Positions 1 through 7,316 are shown, counted from the first letter of the stretch. The stretch: DNA of 21,115 nucleotides from DASZQY01 sp048498575 (GCA_048498575.1 JBEHXS010000026.1:1-21115); one strand, 5' to 3'. Notes: a model not told the origin generated them from the letters alone. Made by a program: numbers and translations.

Positions 1-785
1 GACGCCTCGATGAGGCCGTAGTTCTTGACTGTCGATGCCTGCGCGGCCTGGTGGCCGTTCGCCCACACGCCGTTGTAGGCGCCGAGGATCTTGCCTGTGC
101 TGTTGTTGGTAACGTCGCCGTAGTCGGTCGCAACACCGGTTCCGTAGCCGGACTCGTTGCTCTGGATGGTGCCGTCATTGACGACGACGTGGCTGGTGCC
201 GATCACGAACGTCACGGCGTTGCCGCTGCCACCGCCCTGGATCAGCGCGCCCTCGTGGTTGGTGACGATGCCATTGCCGGCGACGCCGACGGTCTGGTAG
301 CCGCTGGTCATCGTGCCCCAGTTCTCGACCGAGCCGCCGGTCGCCTGCTCCGGCGAATCGAAATTGCCGATCACCAGCGCGCCGGTCGTCGTGCCGCTGG
401 CCTCGTTGATCACCGTCGCATAGCCGCGCTCGATCCAGATCGCGTTGCTGCTGCTGATGCTGCCGTAGTTGTCGACCCCGCCGCCCGCCGTGAAGTAGAT
501 GCCCCCCTGGCCGATCGTGCCGTTGTTGGTCACCGTCCACGCCGAGGTGGTCGCGCACAGCGCCGAGGCGTTGAACGAGCTCGGGCCAACCGGGCAATCG
601 AAGTTGAACGTGCTGTTGTCGAGGGTGATGCCGTTATCGACCGCGACGGTCGATCCCGGATGTCCGTTGAGGACATAGCCATCGTGTACGTCGCTGCTGA
701 ATTCGACGTCGGCCGCCATTGCCGGCGCTCCCGTCAGCACCGCAACCAGCGCGATCACCGTTCCCCATAACCGCCACCTGCCCAT
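1..785 (-). CDS. Secreted beta-helix repeat protein, possible autotransporter passenger (partial, 3' end missing)
   Basis: The reading frame stays open from an ATG at 785 to the window edge, giving 261 residues with no stop. Residues 1-25 look like a Sec signal peptide: basic MGRWR start, hydrophobic IALVAVL core, and an AMA-type cleavage site before ADVEF. The mature part is rich in Gly, Asn, Thr and Val and repeats a V-x-N-x-G-x-I unit roughly every 20-27 residues (TVTNNGTI 84-91, GVDNYGSI 103-110, SVENWGTM 152-159, VVNDGTI 201-207, TVKNYGLI 252-259). This pattern is typical of right-handed beta-helix passengers of type V autotransporters and related adhesins. A GAGGGG tract lies about 12 bases upstream of the ATG. 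A beta-barrel translocator would lie outside the window, so autotransporter is inferred from the repeats only. It lies downstream of a luxR-type gene on the same strand, separated by a palindrome. Confidence 0.75.
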   Translation of the reverse strand, partial: MGRWRLWGTVIALVAVLTGAPAMAADVEFSSDVHDGYVLNGHPGSTVAVDNGITLDNSTFNFDCPVGPSSFNASALCATTSAWTVTNNGTIGQGGIYFTAGGGVDNYGSISSSNAIWIERGYATVINEASGTTTGALVIGNFDSPEQATGGSVENWGTMTSGYQTVGVAGNGIVTNHEGALIQGGGSGNAVTFVIGTSHVVVNDGTIQSNESGYGTGVATDYGDVTNNSTGKILGAYNGVWANGHQAAQASTVKNYGLIEA

Positions 786-812
786 TCAGCACCCCACCCC
801 TCGGCAAATTGC

Positions 813-829
813 CTAGGGTCGAGTCCTAG
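813..829. promoter_or_regulatory. CTAGG-N7-CCTAG palindrome, candidate operator
   Basis: A perfect 5-bp inverted repeat (CTAGG, spacer GTCGAGT, CCTAG) lies in the 96-bp gap between the luxR-type stop and the ATG of the secreted repeat protein, its near edge 27 bases upstream of that ATG. Its 17-bp symmetric layout suits a dimeric HTH regulator. That the neighbouring LuxR-type protein binds it is inference from proximity. Confidence 0.35.
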
Positions 830-849
830 CGGGCCGTGGGGCCGCCCGC
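829..849 (-). terminator. Weak hairpin downstream of the luxR-type gene
   Basis: GCGGGC (829-834) pairs with GCCCGC (844-849) across a 9-base loop. There is no T-tract on either side, so it may be a weak or Rho-assisted terminator or simply a G+C-rich coincidence. Confidence 0.2.
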
Positions 850-881
850 CCCGTCCGAACGGATAGGTCGTGGTCCGGTAT

Positions 882-2003
882 CTACAGGCCGCGCAGCGCG
901 ATCAGGGCGGCACGCACCAGGCCCACCTGACCGTGGGTTTCGGTCTTGGCGAACAGGGAGCGCAGGTGGAATTTGCCGGTGTTGATGGAGATGCGGTTCT
1001 CGTCGCAGTAGTCGCGGAGCGACCGCCCGGCGACCAGCCCGGCGAGAAGGTTGAGCTCGGCCGGCGTCAGCCGGTAGCGCGCCATCGCCGACACGAGCTC
1101 GCCGCGTTCGGCGCGGTCCGGGTCGCTGATCAGCACCATGGCGCCGGGCGACTTCCCGGCATCGAAAATCCCGGATGCTTCCGTCGGCGCCGGCGCGACC
1201 AGCAGAGTATACGCCGTCCGGCCTTCGCCGCGCGGCACATTCACGCGGCCGCCGGGGTGGTCGCTGCCCTGGCCGAGCACCGCACCGATCAGGCGCGCGA
1301 GCCGGCTGTTGGCGTTGCGCTCGGTCGCGGTGAGGCCGGCGGCCGTCGACAATGCCAGGCCGTCGGCGCGAGCCAGGATGTCGCGTGCCGCAGCGTTGCG
1401 ATACCAGGCGCGCCCGCTCTGGTCGATGAGCACCACGCCCACCGGCACGCGCTCGACGACATGGCCGAAGGCCTCGGCCGAGCGCCGGGCGCGCGCGAAG
1501 ACGCGGTGCAGCTGCATCGCACGGCGCAGATGGGGCGCCAGCGCCTCCATCTCGCGGAAATCGCGCTCCGAGAACAGCCGCGTGCCCTTCTCCCGCTGCA
1601 CGCAAAGCATGGACGTGCCGCGCTCGTCCCTGAGGACGTTGCCGCCGGCTGAATCGATCAGTCCGAGCTTGAGGAAGAAGTCGTTGTAGAACTCGCTGTG
1701 CATCACCTCCGGCGTCTCGAAGGCGCGCGAGGTCGCGGTGAACGCGCCGGTCGGGCTGCGCGCGAAGAGCGGCACCGCCGCGTCGATGGCGCCGAAATAG
1801 GAGAGGTAGCTTGCCGCCGTGGCGGCGTCCTCGAAGACGCCGTGCGCGATCGAAACCGACGACAGCTCGGTATCGTTGTCGCTGAGGGCGAGCACCCCCG
1901 AATGGGCGTCGAAGGCGCGGCAGATGTCGCGCACCACCCCGTGCCACGATTGAGGATCAGCGACCGCCCCATAGATGCGGTCAATCAACGCGCTGTCGAA
2001 CAC
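882..2003 (-). CDS. LuxR-family transcriptional regulator (PAS-like sensor plus C-terminal HTH)
   Basis: This 373-residue protein ends in a LuxR/FixJ-type helix-turn-helix at about residues 310-365: LTPAELNLL, then a helix with SINTGKFHLRSLFAKTET, then a Q-V-x-L-V closing helix. The region around 175-215 (ERVPVGVVLIDQSGRAWYRNAAA) looks like a PAS-type fold that often precedes this HTH in rhizobial proteins. Residues 1-170 match no domain I can name, and there is no recognisable acyl-homoserine-lactone domain or receiver domain. The start is GTG at 2003; an in-frame TGA two codons upstream rules out extension. The GAGG ribosome site is only one base from the GTG, so a TTG at 1988 remains possible. 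It likely controls the secreted repeat protein downstream; the ligand is unknown. Confidence 0.85.
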   Translation of the reverse strand: MFDSALIDRIYGAVADPQSWHGVVRDICRAFDAHSGVLALSDNDTELSSVSIAHGVFEDAATAASYLSYFGAIDAAVPLFARSPTGAFTATSRAFETPEVMHSEFYNDFFLKLGLIDSAGGNVLRDERGTSMLCVQREKGTRLFSERDFREMEALAPHLRRAMQLHRVFARARRSAEAFGHVVERVPVGVVLIDQSGRAWYRNAAARDILARADGLALSTAAGLTATERNANSRLARLIGAVLGQGSDHPGGRVNVPRGEGRTAYTLLVAPAPTEASGIFDAGKSPGAMVLISDPDRAERGELVSAMARYRLTPAELNLLAGLVAGRSLRDYCDENRISINTGKFHLRSLFAKTETHGQVGLVRAALIALRGL

Positions 2004-2040
2004 CTCAAGACGCCCTACGCAAACCCAACCGGCTCAAGAC
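2004..2040 (-). repeat. Two direct copies of an 8-mer upstream of the luxR-type gene
   Basis: CTCAAGAC occurs at 2004-2011 and again at 2033-2040 (GTCTTGAG on the coding strand), 29 bases start to start. The proximal copy overlaps the ribosome site of the luxR-type gene. It could be an autoregulatory site, but two 8-mers are weak evidence. Confidence 0.25.
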
Positions 2041-2073
2041 TAGCCGAGCCCTGCGGCTTTGGCGACCGCAAAC

Positions 2074-2101
2074 AAAAAGGCCGCCCGGAGGCGGCCTTTT
2101 T
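2074..2101 (-). terminator. Strong Rho-independent terminator of rpsD (bidirectional)
   Basis: AAAAAGGCCGCC (2074-2085) pairs perfectly with GGCGGCCTTTTT (2090-2101) around a CGGA loop. It is a G+C-rich stem flanked by A and T tracts, so it can terminate in both directions. It begins 27 bases after the rpsD stop codon and insulates the luxR-type gene from rpsD transcription. Confidence 0.9.
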
Positions 2102-2127
2102 CCAAATTGGCAGAACCAGCGGCGCGG

Positions 2128-2745
2128 CTAGCGCGAGTAGAACTCGACCACGAGGTGCGGTTCCATGTGCACCGGGTACGGCACGTCGGTGAGCCCCGGC
2201 ACGCGGAGATAGGTCGCGGTCATCTTGCCGTGGTCGGCGCTGATGTATTCCGGCACGTCGCGCTCGGCGAGCTGCGTCGCCTCGAGCACCAGGCCGAGGT
2301 CGCGCGAGGCGTCCTTGACCGAGATCACGTCGTTCGGCTTGGCGCGGTAGCTCGCGATGTTGACCCGCTTGCCGTTCACGAGGATGTGGCCGTGGTTGAT
2401 GAACTGGCGCGCGGCGAAGATCGTCGGCACGAACTTGGCGCGATAGATGATGGCGTCGAGGCGGCTCTCGAGCAGGCCGACCAGGTGCTCGGACGTATCG
2501 CCCGACTGGCGGATAGCTTCGTAATAGATGTTCTTGAACTGCTTCTCGGAGATGTTGCCGTAGTAGCCCTTGAGCTTCTGCTTGGCGCGGAGCTGGGTGC
2601 CGAAATCCGACAGCTTGCCCTTGCGGCGCTGGCCGTGCTGGCCGGGGCCGTATTCGCGCTTGTTGACCGGGCTCTTGGGACGGCCCCAGATGTTCTGGCC
2701 GAGACGGCGGTCGATCTTGTATTTGGATGCAGCACGCTTGGTCAT
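2128..2745 (-). CDS. rpsD: 30S ribosomal protein S4
   Basis: The 205-residue product is a full-length bacterial S4. It binds 16S rRNA directly, nucleates assembly of the small-subunit body, and lies near the mRNA entry site. The N-terminal part has the family pattern YKIDRRLGQNIWG, the NKREYGPGQHG stretch and GYYGNISEKQF. The S4 RNA-binding domain follows at about 95-158 (LDAIIYRAKF, ARQFINHGHILVNGKRVNIASY). The protein ends VVEFYSR, as in many alphaproteobacterial S4 proteins. There are no N-terminal zinc cysteines. AGGA lies seven bases before the ATG. It is a single gene here, not part of the alpha operon, as is usual in rhizobia. Confidence 0.97.
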   Translation of the reverse strand: MTKRAASKYKIDRRLGQNIWGRPKSPVNKREYGPGQHGQRRKGKLSDFGTQLRAKQKLKGYYGNISEKQFKNIYYEAIRQSGDTSEHLVGLLESRLDAIIYRAKFVPTIFAARQFINHGHILVNGKRVNIASYRAKPNDVISVKDASRDLGLVLEATQLAERDVPEYISADHGKMTATYLRVPGLTDVPYPVHMEPHLVVEFYSR

Positions 2746-2852
2746 CGCTTAATCCTGTCAAAGGGTTAGGCGCCCTCCTCTGCCGGTTGCCCGGCCGACA
2801 GGAAGCTTGGGCAAGCAAGCCCAGAGCTCCCACGGGTCGCATGGAAATGCCA

Positions 2853-2872
2853 GCGGGAACCTCGGTTCCCGC
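2853..2872 (-). terminator. Hairpin downstream of murI
   Basis: GCGGGAAC (2853-2860) pairs perfectly with GTTCCCGC (2865-2872) around a 4-base loop, about 42 bases after the murI stop on its strand. Only scattered Ts follow, so it is a probable but not canonical terminator. It could also be part of the rpsD leader. Confidence 0.5.
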
Positions 2873-2914
2873 CTGACGGGCGCCGTAATAGCCGCCGCGC
2901 GCCCCTACGTCAAA

Positions 2915-3706
2915 TCAGCCGGCGCCCGGCAGGCGCCCGGGTTCCATCCCCAGCCGGTCGAGCAGCGAGGCGATCGGCGCCGGCCACGCCTTGCCCGAGG
3001 TCAGGTAGGCCCGCCCGCGCACCCGCTCGCCCTCCGCCTCGCCGACGACCGCAGCGACGCGCCGGGCGATGGCCGCCGCCGGGTCGATCCATTTCACCGG
3101 CCACGGCGCCAGCGCCGCGAAATGGCCCTGCAGGAACGGGTAGTGCGTGCAGGCGAGCACGATCGTGTCGGTGCGGGCGTTCTCGCGCTCGACGAAGGCC
3201 GGCTCGATCTCGGTCCACACCGCCGCGTCCTCGATCTGCTCGCCGCGCATGTAGGCTTCCGCGAGCGGCGCCAGGTTGGCGGACCCGACCAGGCGCACGT
3301 TGATGTCGCCCGCGAATTCCGCGATCAGCGCGCGCGTGTATTCGCGCTGCATGGTGCCGAAGGTGCCGAGCACGCTGACCAGCCCGCTCCGCGTCTCGGC
3401 CGCTGCCGGCTTGATCGCCGGCACCGTCCCCACGAACGGGATTCCGTGACGGGCGCGCAGCGGCGGCAGCACCAGCGTCGAGGCGGTATTGCAGGCAACG
3501 ACCACCGCCGCCGGCTCGAGGATGCCGATCAGCCCGCCGATGATCGCGGTCACATGCTCGGTAAGCTCCGTTTCCTGCCAGTCGCCGTACGGGAAGCCGG
3601 CGTCGTCCGCGACATAGAAGATCTGCGCGCCGGGCAGCGCGCGGATGATTTCGCGCGTCACCGACAGGCCGCCGATGCCGGAATCGAACACCAGGAGCCG
3701 CGTCAC
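2915..3706 (-). CDS. murI: Glutamate racemase
   Basis: It interconverts L- and D-glutamate, supplying D-Glu for peptidoglycan precursors in the cytoplasm. The 263-residue protein has all the Asp/Glu racemase landmarks: the FDSGIGG loop with Asp8 and Ser9, the first catalytic cysteine in ACNTAS (Cys72), and the second in ACTHYPF (Cys186), matching the two-base mechanism. The start is a GTG at 3706 because FDSGIGG should lie within about ten residues of the N-terminus. The open frame continues upstream to 4009, but that part lies inside trmJ and resembles nothing. The GTG overlaps the trmJ stop in a GTGA arrangement, so translation is probably coupled. Confidence 0.95.
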   Translation of the reverse strand: MTRLLVFDSGIGGLSVTREIIRALPGAQIFYVADDAGFPYGDWQETELTEHVTAIIGGLIGILEPAAVVVACNTASTLVLPPLRARHGIPFVGTVPAIKPAAAETRSGLVSVLGTFGTMQREYTRALIAEFAGDINVRLVGSANLAPLAEAYMRGEQIEDAAVWTEIEPAFVERENARTDTIVLACTHYPFLQGHFAALAPWPVKWIDPAAAIARRVAAVVGEAEGERVRGRAYLTSGKAWPAPIASLLDRLGMEPGRLPGAG

Positions 3707-4488
3707 GATTTGCCCCGATCGGTGGTCTCGCGCCCTTCCGGGGTCTTGTGCGGGCGCGTCGGCCGCCGCTCCAGCGCCGCGATCATGCCGCGCAGCGTGC
3801 GCACCTCTTGCTCGGTGAGCGAGGCCCGCTGCAGCATGGCGCGGATGGCAAGCGTGATATGCGGCCGCTTCTCGCTCGGCCGGAAGAAGCCGGCGTCTTC
3901 CAGCGCGGCCTCCAGATGATCGAACATCGCGATGAGCTGCTCGCGCGGCGCCGGTTCCGTGAGCGAGGAGGCAAACGGCAGCTCCGGCCCGGTCGCCGCC
4001 AGCCGCCATTCGTAGGCGAGGATCAGCACCGCCTGCGCGATGTTGAGCGAGGAGAAGGTGGGATCGACCGGCAGGGTCAGGATCTCGTCGGCGAGCGAGA
4101 CTTCCTCATTGTTGAGGCCGGTGCGCTCGCGTCCGAACAGCACACCGGCGGCGCCTCCGTTTGCGGCGCGCGCCACGATCGCCTCGGCCGCCACCCGCGG
4201 GCCGACGACAGGCTTTGCCACCTCGCGCATGCGGGCGGTCGTCGCGTAGACGAACGTCAAACCCTGGAGCGCATCCTCGAGCCGCTCGAAAACCCTAACC
4301 GCATCAATCACATGATTGGCGCTTGCCGCCGCGGAGCGCGCCTTTTCGCTGGGCCACCCCTCGCGCGGCTTGACCAGGCGCAGGTCCGTCAGCCCGAAGT
4401 TCGCCATGGCGCGCGCCGCCGTTCCGACGTTCTCGGACAACTGCGGCTCGACGAGGATTATGGCGGGTTGCTGACCGGCGGAAGCCAT
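3703..4488 (-). CDS. trmJ: TrmH-family tRNA/rRNA 2'-O-methyltransferase, TrmJ-like
   Basis: This is a 261-residue SPOUT-class methyltransferase using S-adenosylmethionine to methylate ribose 2'-OH. The three SpoU motifs are clear: LSENVGTAARAMANFG (residues 17-32), LFGRERTGLNNEE (117-129) and PVDPTFSSLNIAQAV (140-154), which together form the trefoil knot. The leading VEPQLSENVG and the length fit the TrmJ group, which modifies nucleotide 32 of tRNA; the exact target is inferred from family. The C-terminus (HKTPEGRETTDRGKS) is a charged tail. A strong AGGAGG lies at 4494-4499, six bases... upstream of the ATG at 4488 within normal spacing. It is the first gene of a two-gene unit with murI. 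Confidence 0.88.
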   Translation of the reverse strand: MASAGQQPAIILVEPQLSENVGTAARAMANFGLTDLRLVKPREGWPSEKARSAAASANHVIDAVRVFERLEDALQGLTFVYATTARMREVAKPVVGPRVAAEAIVARAANGGAAGVLFGRERTGLNNEEVSLADEILTLPVDPTFSSLNIAQAVLILAYEWRLAATGPELPFASSLTEPAPREQLIAMFDHLEAALEDAGFFRPSEKRPHITLAIRAMLQRASLTEQEVRTLRGMIAALERRPTRPHKTPEGRETTDRGKS

Positions 4489-4583
4489 CCGCGCCTCCTA
4501 ACCCATCGGCGCCGGGCGCGCCAGCCGGCGGCGCGCTATATACTCCGCTCTCTGGGGTTGCGAATCGGGGAAGGAGATCACTC

Positions 4584-5144
4584 ATGACTGACATCACCAT
4601 GTCTCTCGGCGGCGCTGGCGAAATCCGCAAGCACACCGGGTGGTTCATCGCGCTCGGCATCGTCTTCATCGTCGGCGGCGTGCTGGCGATCGCCATGCCG
4701 CTGCTCGCCGGCATCGCCGTTGCGCTGGCGGTCGGCTGGGCGCTCGTCTTGCTCGGCGTCGTCCAGCTGGTGCAGGCGTGGAGCATGCGTTCGTGGGGCG
4801 GCGTCGCCTGGCAGATCGTCATCGGCCTGCTCTTCGTCATCGGCGGCATCGGCATGCTGGTCAATCCGATCGTCGCGGCGGTCACGCTCACCCTGCTCAT
4901 CGGCGTCGTCTTCATCGCCAAGGGCGTCGTCCAGCTCATCCTCGGCTTCCGCTATCGCCCGCATTCCGGCTGGGGCTGGATGGTTGCCGCCGGCATACTC
5001 GCCATCGTCGTCGGCCTGATGATCCTGGCGTCGTGGCCGATCTCGGCCGCCTGGGCGCCGGGCACGCTCGCCGGCATCTCGCTGGTCTTCAGCGGCTGGA
5101 GCTACGTCGCGATCGCACTGGCCGCCCGCCGCGTCCTGACCTAG
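4584..5144 (+). CDS. HdeD / DUF308-family multi-pass inner-membrane protein
   Basis: The 186-residue protein is mostly hydrophobic. About six membrane segments can be drawn at roughly 18-38, 44-66, 74-94, 97-120, 130-150 and 157-180. The repeated pattern of W-x-x-x-x-G-x-x-x-x-x-x-G with a following pair of helices (GWFIALGIVFIVGGV, AWQIVIGLLFVIGGI, GWGWMVAAGILAIVVG) shows the threefold two-helix duplication typical of the DUF308/HdeD family. In Escherichia coli HdeD belongs to the acid-resistance region; elsewhere the role is undefined. AGGAGAT lies just before the ATG. The gene is divergent from trmJ and followed by a large hairpin, so it is probably monocistronic. Confidence 0.85.
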   Translation: MTDITMSLGGAGEIRKHTGWFIALGIVFIVGGVLAIAMPLLAGIAVALAVGWALVLLGVVQLVQAWSMRSWGGVAWQIVIGLLFVIGGIGMLVNPIVAAVTLTLLIGVVFIAKGVVQLILGFRYRPHSGWGWMVAAGILAIVVGLMILASWPISAAWAPGTLAGISLVFSGWSYVAIALAARRVLT

Positions 5145-5151
5145 GCACTTT

Positions 5152-5192
5152 CGCCCGGCGTCTCGGCAGCCCATTTGCCGAGACGCCGGGCG
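5152..5192 (+). terminator. Perfect 17-bp stem hairpin after the HdeD-like gene
   Basis: CGCCCGGCGTCTCGGCA (5152-5168) pairs perfectly with 5176-5192 around a 7-base loop, starting 8 bases after the HdeD-like stop. No T-tract follows, so it departs from the canonical terminator, although transcription stop or mRNA 3'-end protection is the likely role. Confidence 0.6.
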
Positions 5193-5242
5193 CTACCTCG
5201 GGCAGAATGGCATCGCCAATTCAACCGAGGGAGAGCGGTGCC

Positions 5243-5542
5243 ATGACGGCCTATAACGTCGTTCGTTTCAAGGTGAAGCCCGGCCGCGAGGCTGAGTTCG
5301 TCGCGTTGCACAAGCAGCCGCCCGACGGGATGAAGGGCCTGCGCAAGCTCGCGCTGATCAAGACCGGCGATCGCACGTATTGCTTCGTCGGCGAATGGGG
5401 CGCGATGAGCGATGTCGCCGCCGCCCGCCCGGCCATGATCGCCAGCCTCGACAAGATGCGCCCCCTGCTCGAAGACCTCGGCGGCGGCCTCGGCGTTACC
5501 GACCCGGTGTCGGGCGACGCGGTGCTCGAAATAGTCCCGTAG
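5243..5542 (+). CDS. Small ABM-like (antibiotic biosynthesis monooxygenase fold) protein
   Basis: This 99-residue cytoplasmic protein starts at the ATG at 5243, after a GAGGGAGA ribosome site. It opens with YNVVRFKVKPGREAEFVALH, the beta strand plus helix that begins dimeric alpha/beta barrel proteins of the ABM superfamily. A second strand-helix pair follows (RTYCFVGEWGAMSDVAAARPAMIASLDKM is the relevant area at about 44-72). The W in GEWG is shared by many members. No cofactor motif is visible, so a monooxygenase activity should not be assumed. It is flanked by hairpins on both sides and is likely transcribed alone. Confidence 0.75.
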   Translation: MTAYNVVRFKVKPGREAEFVALHKQPPDGMKGLRKLALIKTGDRTYCFVGEWGAMSDVAAARPAMIASLDKMRPLLEDLGGGLGVTDPVSGDAVLEIVP

Positions 5543-5554
5543 TGGATGCGTATT

Positions 5555-5583
5555 CCCAGCCGGTGCCTGCGGCATCGGCTGGG
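5555..5583 (+). terminator. Long hairpin between the ABM-like gene and icd
   Basis: CCCAGCCGGTGCC (5555-5567) pairs with GGCATCGGCTGGG (5571-5583) over 13 bp with one G-U pair and a 3-base loop, followed by CTTT. It lies 12 bases after the preceding stop and probably ends that transcript. Confidence 0.65.
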
Positions 5584-5648
5584 CTTTGCGCCCTCCCTCT
5601 TGCGATGCTAAAGGGCGAGCGCCCTCCCCGCGCAAGGACTTTCCCCCG

Positions 5649-6863
5649 ATGCAAAAGATCAAGGTAGCCAACCCCGTCGTCGAGATCGACGGCGACGAGA
5701 TGACCCGCATCATCTGGCACCTGATCCGCGACAAGCTGATCCTGCCCTACCTCGACGTCGACCTGCTCTATTTCGATCTCGGCATCGAGAACCGCGACAA
5801 GACCAACGATCAGGTGACTATCGATTCCGCCGAGGCGATCAAGCGCGTCGGCGTCGGCGTAAAATGCGCCACGATCACGCCCGACGAAGCCCGCGTCACC
5901 GAGTTCGGCCTGAAGAAGATGTGGAAGTCGCCGAACGGCACCATCCGCAACATTCTCGGCGGCGTCATCTTCCGCGAGCCGATCATCTGCCAGAACGTGC
6001 CGCGGCTGGTTCCGGGCTGGACGCAGCCGATCGTCATCGGCCGCCACGCCTTCGGCGATCAGTACCGCGCCACCGATTTCCGCTTTCCGGGCAAGGGCAA
6101 GCTGACCATCAAGTTCGTCGGCGAGGACGGCAAGGTCATCGAGCACAACGTCTTCGACGCGCCGTCGTCGGGCATCGCCATGGCCATGTACAATCTCGAC
6201 GACTCGATCCGCGACTTCGCCCGCGCCTCGCTGAACTACGGCCTGAGCCGGAAGTATCCGGTCTATTTGTCCACCAAGAATACGATCCTCAAGGCCTACG
6301 ACGGCCGCTTCAAGGACCTGTTCCAGGAGGTCTACGAGGCCGAGTTCGCCGACCGCTTCAAGGCGGCGAAGATCACCTACGAGCACCGGCTGATCGACGA
6401 CATGGTGGCCTCGGCGCTCAAGTGGGCGGGCGGCTACGTCTGGGCCTGCAAGAACTACGACGGCGACGTCCAGTCCGACACCATCGCGCAGGGCTTCGGC
6501 TCGCTCGGCCTCATGACCTCGGTGCTGCTGACGCCCGACGGCAAGATTGTCGAGGCCGAGGCGGCGCACGGCACCGTGACGCGGCACTACCGCGAGCACC
6601 AGAAGGGCCGCGACACCTCGACCAATTCCATCGCCTCGATCTTTGCCTGGACGCGCGGCCTCGCGCACCGCGCCAAGCTCGACGACAACGCCGCGCTGGC
6701 GAAGTTTGCGGCGACGCTGGAGCACGTCTGCGTCGCCACCGTCGAGGCCGGCTACATGACCAAGGATCTGGCCCTGCTCGTCGGCCCCGACCAGAAGTGG
6801 CTGTCGACCACCGGCTTCCTCGACAAGGTCGACGAGGGCCTCAAGCAGGCGATGGCTGCGTGA
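5649..6863 (+). CDS. icd: NADP-dependent isocitrate dehydrogenase
   Basis: It oxidatively decarboxylates isocitrate to 2-oxoglutarate in the TCA cycle, yielding NADPH. The 404-residue length and the sequence place it in the homodimeric group shared by alphaproteobacteria and eukaryotic cytosol/mitochondria rather than the E. coli type. Substrate-binding residues are in SPNGTIR (94-100), with further arginines at 109 and 132. STKNT (208-212) holds the catalytic-region lysine, NYDGDVQSDTIAQGFGSLGL (269-288) is the family signature with metal-binding aspartates, and AAHGTVTRHY (305-314) is the NADP-binding loop. The start at 5649 follows an AAGGA ribosome site; an upstream in-frame extension to 5586 shows no family similarity. 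Confidence 0.97.
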   Translation: MQKIKVANPVVEIDGDEMTRIIWHLIRDKLILPYLDVDLLYFDLGIENRDKTNDQVTIDSAEAIKRVGVGVKCATITPDEARVTEFGLKKMWKSPNGTIRNILGGVIFREPIICQNVPRLVPGWTQPIVIGRHAFGDQYRATDFRFPGKGKLTIKFVGEDGKVIEHNVFDAPSSGIAMAMYNLDDSIRDFARASLNYGLSRKYPVYLSTKNTILKAYDGRFKDLFQEVYEAEFADRFKAAKITYEHRLIDDMVASALKWAGGYVWACKNYDGDVQSDTIAQGFGSLGLMTSVLLTPDGKIVEAEAAHGTVTRHYREHQKGRDTSTNSIASIFAWTRGLAHRAKLDDNAALAKFAATLEHVCVATVEAGYMTKDLALLVGPDQKWLSTTGFLDKVDEGLKQAMAA

Positions 6864-6874
6864 TCATGCAGCCA

Positions 6875-7162
6875 TCACGGCACGAAGGCGCGCTCACAGG
6901 GCCTGCCTGAAATGAATACCGATTGCGTGACCCCGAGGTCGAGAACGCTGATGTCATGATCCCTGGCCAAACTGAAATTCGCGTACCTGCTGCCATACAT
7001 CTTCGTAACTGACGCGACCCACTGGTTCATGACGGTAGTCTGATCGACCCCCGCGGCTGTGACGTTTGGCCTGCACAGTGTCACGAGCTTTACGGCCTCG
7101 GCCGACTGCAATGAAACGCTCAAGGCAAGGGCAGCTACCGCTGCCAACAAGACGGCACGCAT
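6875..7162 (-). CDS. Small secreted protein of unknown function (paralogue of the next gene)
   Basis: The 95-residue product has a clear signal peptide (MRAVLLAAVAALALSVS core, cleavage probably after AEA at about residue 23), leaving roughly 72 exported residues. It has two cysteines, one near the mature N-terminus (TLCRPN) and one near the C-terminus (RPCERAF), which could form a periplasmic disulphide. The central stretch W-V-A-S-V-T-K-M-Y-G-S-R-Y-A matches the neighbouring 7317-7652 product. GGGGGA lies eight bases before the ATG. It is convergent with icd, with an 11-base gap between stops. I do not recognise a named domain. Confidence 0.75.
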   Translation of the reverse strand: MRAVLLAAVAALALSVSLQSAEAVKLVTLCRPNVTAAGVDQTTVMNQWVASVTKMYGSRYANFSLARDHDISVLDLGVTQSVFISGRPCERAFVP

Positions 7163-7234
7163 GGGCTATGTCCCCCTGATAGCGCGGCATTTGGCGCGCA
7201 CGTCAGGGTAGCACATGATGCCGACAAGGCGAGG

Positions 7235-7256
7235 GCCACTGGCGGAAACCAGTGGC
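7235..7256 (-). terminator. Hairpin between the two small secreted-protein genes
   Basis: GCCACTGG (7235-7242) pairs perfectly with CCAGTGGC (7249-7256) around CGGAAA. It lies about 60 bases past the stop of the 7317-7652 gene on its strand. There is no T-tract. It may attenuate or end that transcript before the next gene. The surrounding 7163-7316 gap shows nothing else I can support. Confidence 0.4.
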
Positions 7257-7316
7257 GGACCACCGGATAGGTTCAAGCAGACCCGGCGACCCGGACCTCG
7301 ACGCCTCTCGGATCGC

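Noticed and set aside
51..770. 239-residue plus-strand open frame at the left edge
   Set aside because: The minus frame has a signal peptide and regular V-x-N-x-G repeats, whereas this one is an Ala/Val/Arg/Asp-rich shadow.
2807..3919. 370-residue plus-strand open frame
   Set aside because: It is antisense to murI and trmJ, both supported by catalytic motifs.
3707..4009. N-terminal extension of murI
   Set aside because: It lies inside trmJ in another frame, and FDSGIGG must be close to the N-terminus in glutamate racemases.
4539..4544. TATACT -10-like box between trmJ and the HdeD-like gene
   Set aside because: No acceptable -35 lies at the right distance on the plus strand; the overlapping minus-strand match (TATATA with TTCGCA) is also too weak to call.
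5496..6725. 409-residue minus-strand open frame
   Set aside because: It is antisense to icd, with low-complexity composition and no motif.
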